Source: Njordibacter sp028825405 (lineage in GTDB: Bacteria; Pseudomonadota; Gammaproteobacteria; Pseudomonadales; Balneatricaceae). From it: a stretch of DNA of 64,000 bases. Each line of letters opens with the position of its first letter. Positions within the stretch are counted from its first letter, which is position 1. Made by a program: the position numbers and the translations under genes. Positions 60,677-64,000 of the stretch are shown here, one piece after another. Below the pieces are notes generated by a model. It was not told where the DNA came from. It ran no database searches and saw only the letters and a program-made list of their open reading frames with translations. The stretch covers positions 1,054,001 through 1,118,000 of the forward strand of contig NZ_CP159829.1 in the NCBI RefSeq assembly GCF_047730065.1, in the 5' to 3' direction.

Positions 60677-61762
60677 ATGTCTGGTAATACCTTTGGTAAA
60701 TTATTTACGGTCACCACCTTTGGTGAAAGTCATGGCCCAGCTTTGGGTGCAACAATTGATGGTTGCCCAGCTGGCATCGAATTAAGTGAAGCCGATTTGC
60801 AAGTTGATCTAGATCGCCGCAAGCCAGGCAAGTCACGCCACACCACTCAGCGCCGAGAAGCAGATCAGGTGCGTATTTTATCTGGGGTGTTTGAGGGCCG
60901 TACTACGGGCACGCCCATTGGCTTAATGATAGAAAATACAGACCATCGGTCTAAGGACTACGGCAACATCAAGGACCAATTTCGTCCCGCCCATGCAGAT
61001 TACACTTACATGCATAAGTATGGCATCCGAGATTATCGGGGGGGCGGCCGTTCTTCAGCGCGCGAGACCGCCATGCGCGTCGCAGCAGGGGCCGTAGCTA
61101 AAAAGTTTTTGGCAGGGCATGGCATCTCTATTAATGCTCATCTTTCACAATTAGGCCCCATTAAACTGGCCTGTCCTGAACCCCATATTGTCAATGATAA
61201 TCCATTTTTCTGTGGCCAAGCTGATAAGCTTGAGGAACTAGAGCAGTTTATGGATGCTTTACGCAAGTCGGGTGACTCCATAGGGGCTAAAGTCACCGTT
61301 GTGGCTACAGGAGTAGCGGCAGGTATTGGTGAGCCAGTGTTTGATCGCTTAGACGCTGAGTTAGCTCATGGACTCATGAGTATTAATGCGGTCAAGGGTG
61401 TCGAGATTGGTGATGGCTTCGCAGCAGTGGCCCAGCGCGGCACAGAACACCGTGATGAAATGACTCCTGATGGATTTTTATCGAATCATGCGGGTGGAAT
61501 ATTAGGGGGAATCAGTAGTGGCCAAGATATTGTTGCTCGAATTGTGCTTAAACCTACGTCTAGTCTGCACCTGCCAGGACAATCTATTGATATCCAAGGG
61601 CAAGCAGTGGAAGTGATTACCAAAGGTCGCCATGATCCTTGCGTGGGAATTCGGGCTGCACCTATCGCTGAGGCAATGATGGCCTTAACCATAATGGACC
61701 ATTTCCTACGTCAACGTGGACAAAATGGTGTCACTAATTATGACCTTCCTACTGTTAAGTAA
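60677..61762 (+). CDS. aroC: Chorismate synthase
   Basis: A 361-aa FMN-dependent enzyme that makes chorismate from EPSP, the last shikimate-pathway step. It provides the substrate for PheA and TyrA encoded at 23.4-26.8 kb. Motifs are TFGESHGPALGATIDGCPAG, RPGHADYTY-type (here FRPAHADYTYMHKYG), RGGGRSSARETAMRVAAGA, and the C-terminal GRHDPCVGIRAAPIAEAM. ATG 60677 fits the family start SGNTFGKLFTV; the frame extends upstream to a TTG. Tungstate transport genes follow after 10 bases. Confidence 0.97.
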   Translation: MSGNTFGKLFTVTTFGESHGPALGATIDGCPAGIELSEADLQVDLDRRKPGKSRHTTQRREADQVRILSGVFEGRTTGTPIGLMIENTDHRSKDYGNIKDQFRPAHADYTYMHKYGIRDYRGGGRSSARETAMRVAAGAVAKKFLAGHGISINAHLSQLGPIKLACPEPHIVNDNPFFCGQADKLEELEQFMDALRKSGDSIGAKVTVVATGVAAGIGEPVFDRLDAELAHGLMSINAVKGVEIGDGFAAVAQRGTEHRDEMTPDGFLSNHAGGILGGISSGQDIVARIVLKPTSSLHLPGQSIDIQGQAVEVITKGRHDPCVGIRAAPIAEAMMALTIMDHFLRQRGQNGVTNYDLPTVK

Positions 61763-61772
61763 CTAACACACC

Positions 61773-62597
61773 ATGAGATATATACAACTACTGCTGAAGC
61801 GAGGTGCATTGGCAACTGCCTTGGTGCTTTTAAGTGGCCTAGTTTTGGCCGATAGTATCCGCTTAGCGACCACCACCAGTACCTATAACTCAGGCTTGAT
61901 GGGATACTTATTGAGCCATTACGCAAAAGTCAGTAATACTGAAGTGCAAGTCATCTCCGTAGGTACGGGTAAGGCCCTAAAAATGGCCGAAAATGGTGAC
62001 GTTGATTTGGTCATGACCCATGCACCTGTGGCAGAGGCACATTTTATTGATCAAGGCTTTGGCATTGAAGCCCAAAGGGTAATGCATAATGATTTTGTCT
62101 TAGTGGGTCCAAAAGATGATAAAGCTCAGGTTAGTGGCGCTCACACTGTGACTCAAGGACTGTCATTGATTATGGCGACTAACCAACAGTTTATTTCTCG
62201 AGGTGATGATTCGGGAACCCATAAAAAAGAATTACAACTGTGGCAGCACTTAGGTGCTTTACCAACCTTCGATGGTTACTTTGAATCAGGTCGTGGCATG
62301 GGCCACAGCCTACAAATGGCATCTGAGATAGGCGCCTACACTATGAGTGATCGAGGTACTTGGTTAGCTCTAAAAAATAAGCTTGAACTGCGGTTAGTAC
62401 TTGAAAGTGACCCACGTTTAATCAACCCATACCAGGTTATGTTGGTTAACCCAAAGCGTCATGGTCATGCTAATATCAACTCAGCGCGTCAGTTTGCAAA
62501 GTGGTTAGTGGGTGCAGCAGGTCAAGAGGCCATTGGAAATTTTCGTATTGATGATGAGGTGTTATTTGTACCTTCAGCTAGGTCACTCATTCAATGA
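61773..62597 (+). CDS. tupA: Tungstate ABC transporter, substrate-binding protein TupA
   Basis: A 274-aa periplasmic binding protein with a signal peptide of about 27 residues ending VLAD. TupA hallmarks are LATTTSTYNSGLMGYLL (the TTTS oxyanion site), ISVGTGKALKMAENGDVDLV, HAP, and SRGDDSGTHKKEL. It binds tungstate, and possibly molybdate, for delivery to the permease. It overlaps tupB by ATGA. Only 10 bases separate it from aroC, so it may be partly co-transcribed with aroC. Tungsten- or molybdenum-enzyme genes are not visible in the window. Confidence 0.93.
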   Translation: MRYIQLLLKRGALATALVLLSGLVLADSIRLATTTSTYNSGLMGYLLSHYAKVSNTEVQVISVGTGKALKMAENGDVDLVMTHAPVAEAHFIDQGFGIEAQRVMHNDFVLVGPKDDKAQVSGAHTVTQGLSLIMATNQQFISRGDDSGTHKKELQLWQHLGALPTFDGYFESGRGMGHSLQMASEIGAYTMSDRGTWLALKNKLELRLVLESDPRLINPYQVMLVNPKRHGHANINSARQFAKWLVGAAGQEAIGNFRIDDEVLFVPSARSLIQ

Positions 62598-63304
62598 ATG
62601 ATCTATGGACTACATGTGTTACTGCCATTATTCAGCTTCTAAGTGGAGACCCTCTACTTTGGGGTATTGTGGGGGTGTCGTTTAGTGTCTCAGTCAGTGC
62701 GTTACTGATGGCGTTATTACCCGCCCTGAGCGCGGGCTTTGTGTTAGCTTATTTTCGCTTTCCTGGCCGCTGGATTGCTATTAGCCTGCTTAATAGTTTA
62801 TTGGCAGTGCCTACGGTTGTGGTTGGACTGGTGCTATATATGCTCCTATCCAGAGCGGGGCCTTTAGGTGATCTAAACCTACTCTTTACCCAGCCTGCCA
62901 TGATTATTGGGCAGATTCTTTTATGCTTTCCGTTATTAGTCGCCATGAGTTTGACAGCCTTTCAAGCTGCCGATCATCGAGTACTAGAAACGGCTAAAAC
63001 ATTGGGTGCCAACCCATGGCAGGCTTTTGTTACCTTAATATTTGAAGTTCGGTTTGCCTTACTTGCAGCGGTAGTTGCAGCTTTTGGGCGCATTATTGCT
63101 GAAGTGGGCAGTGCTATGATGGTGGGTGGAAATATTTTGCATCATACCCGCAATATTACCACAGCCATTGCCTTAGAAACGGGTAAAGGAGAGTTTGTGC
63201 AAGGTGTTGCCCTGGGCATTGTGCTGTTGGTATTGGCGTTAGTGCTTAATGTCAGTTTAGGTTGGATGCAAAGTCGCAGTCGCGTTCTGAGGCATGGCAC
63301 CTAA
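62594..63304 (+). CDS. tupB: Tungstate ABC transporter, permease TupB
   Basis: A 236-aa inner-membrane permease with five or six spans. It shows the ABC interaction loop (EAA motif) as ETAKTLGANPWQAFVTLIF, followed by AAFGRIIAEVGSAMMVGGN, which is characteristic of TupB/ModB-like permeases. It forms the membrane channel of the TupABC importer. It overlaps tupA (ATGA) and tupC (TAATG), indicating coupled translation. Confidence 0.93.
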   Translation: MNDLWTTCVTAIIQLLSGDPLLWGIVGVSFSVSVSALLMALLPALSAGFVLAYFRFPGRWIAISLLNSLLAVPTVVVGLVLYMLLSRAGPLGDLNLLFTQPAMIIGQILLCFPLLVAMSLTAFQAADHRVLETAKTLGANPWQAFVTLIFEVRFALLAAVVAAFGRIIAEVGSAMMVGGNILHHTRNITTAIALETGKGEFVQGVALGIVLLVLALVLNVSLGWMQSRSRVLRHGT

Positions 63305-63930
63305 TGCGTTTAGAGTTAGATCATGTGAGCCACCGGTACGGAGCAGAGGATCTGTTTGTTATTCATCAATTGCGACTTATTAGTACCGATATGGTGCACC
63401 TGCATGGCCCTAATGGGGTGGGTAAAACAACTTTGATGAAAATTATGGCGGGTCTTCAACAACCCACCTCCGGACGCGTCAGGTGCATTCCCATGGTGGG
63501 AGAAAGTGTGTTGCAACAAGCGGTTATTTACCTGCACCAAAACACCTATTTATTTGATACAGACGTGCGCAGCAATGTGGACTATGGTTTACGTATGAGG
63601 CGAGAAAAAAATAACCAAAAAGTGGACAAAGCCCTATCTTGGGCTGGCCTAGATCACCTAAAGTATCGCCAAGCCCATTTGCTCTCTGGTGGCGAGCGTC
63701 AGCGCTTAGCTTTGGCTAGGGCCTTAGTATTAGATCCAGCATTAATTTTATTGGATGAGCCTACGAGTAACTTAGACACAGACTCGGTGGTACGGATTGA
63801 GGCCATGTTGAAAGACTTGCATCAACGCGGCACGGGAATTTTACTTTCTTGCCATCAAGACAATGCCCTGACCAAATTATGCAATCAACACTGGTTGTTA
63901 GATGCTGGCGCACTCACAGTGCAAGTTTAG
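63304..63930 (+). CDS. tupC: Tungstate ABC transporter, ATP-binding protein TupC
   Basis: A 208-aa ABC ATPase. Walker A is HGPNGVGKTTLMK, the Q-loop is in YLHQNTYLF, the signature is LLSGGERQRLALARAL, Walker B is LILLDEPTSNLD and the switch His is in LLSCHQDN. ATG 63304 overlaps the tupB stop by one base; a longer frame reaching back to 63262 would overlap tupB needlessly. It powers import of tungstate. The 70 bases to the window end show no gene. Confidence 0.93.
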   Translation: MRLELDHVSHRYGAEDLFVIHQLRLISTDMVHLHGPNGVGKTTLMKIMAGLQQPTSGRVRCIPMVGESVLQQAVIYLHQNTYLFDTDVRSNVDYGLRMRREKNNQKVDKALSWAGLDHLKYRQAHLLSGGERQRLALARALVLDPALILLDEPTSNLDTDSVVRIEAMLKDLHQRGTGILLSCHQDNALTKLCNQHWLLDAGALTVQV

Positions 63931-64000
63931 CTTCATTATTTTAAATAAAAAGTGTTAGTGCTTGCGGGGCCCTGAAGACTTTTTACCCAAGTATCCCCCT

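Noticed and set aside
1..64000. tRNA, rRNA, CRISPR arrays, insertion sequences, prophage or integrase genes
   Set aside because: Read for on both strands; no cloverleaf, spacer array, transposase or terminal inverted repeat pair was recognised.

Overview
The window is a gene-dense piece of a gammaproteobacterial chromosome. It resembles the marine Oceanospirillales/Pseudomonadales lineages more than the enteric bacteria. The evidence is gene order and gene form: a fused tyrA-aroA gene in the run gyrA-serC-pheA-tyrA/aroA-cmk-rpsA-ihfB-lapA-lapB-pyrF, a lexA-sulA pair, the run gpsA-DUF4389-sixA-DUF4892-patatin, and smr-prmB-aroC. Threonine at GyrA position 83 is the Pseudomonas-type residue. 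No rRNA, tRNA, insertion sequence, prophage or CRISPR array was seen. The genus cannot be fixed from the sequence alone.

Left part (1-14.1 kb) is accessory and catabolic. It opens with the 3' part of a GMC (choline-dehydrogenase-like) oxidoreductase and a DadA-like FAD oxidoreductase. Facing them is a two-gene operon: a PhyH-type Fe(II)/2-oxoglutarate dioxygenase followed by an HD-domain protein carrying the six-ligand diiron pattern of PhnZ/TmpB. This architecture is known for oxidative cleavage of aminoethylphosphonates. The dioxygenase is split by a one-base deletion. Then come a YqcC protein, a two-gene YeeE/YedE sulfur-transport operon with a consensus promoter and a palindromic operator on its start site, a membrane-anchored coiled-coil protein, a D-cysteine desulfhydrase/cysteate lyase-type PLP enzyme, and a LysR regulator divergent from a four-gene operon (aldehyde dehydrogenase, metal-ligand-poor M19 peptidase homologue, an unrecognised 566-aa protein, a DUF3726-like protein).

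14-37.5 kb is mostly core: DUF3549, a GIY-YIG protein, YjgN (DUF898; frameshifted at a G9 tract) with an M48 peptidase, yciK-ubiG, the gyrA to pyrF run (DNA topology, serine and aromatic amino acid synthesis, CMP kinase, ribosomal protein S1, IHF, LPS-assembly control, pyrimidine synthesis), comEA, dgt, a short PilB-like ATPase, a PilC-like protein, coaE, yacG and a type IV pilin. ComEA plus the pilus genes suggest parts of a DNA-uptake apparatus.

37.5-50.3 kb holds mainly minus-strand housekeeping genes (ABC-F ATPase, YfbR-like HD hydrolase, enoyl-CoA hydratase family, DUF5062, trxC, ppnP, acetylpolyamine deacetylase family, BenE transporter, S4 protein, MBL hydrolase), then srkA, prc and an M18 aminopeptidase.

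50.3-64 kb: sulA-lexA with two abutting LexA boxes, divergent from dinG; a RhlB-like helicase; gpsA-DUF4389-sixA-DUF4892-patatin; folE; smr; prmB; aroC; and a complete tungstate transporter tupABC.

Two genes are broken by single-base indels in homopolymers. These may be real mutations, phase variation or sequencing errors; the sequence alone cannot decide.
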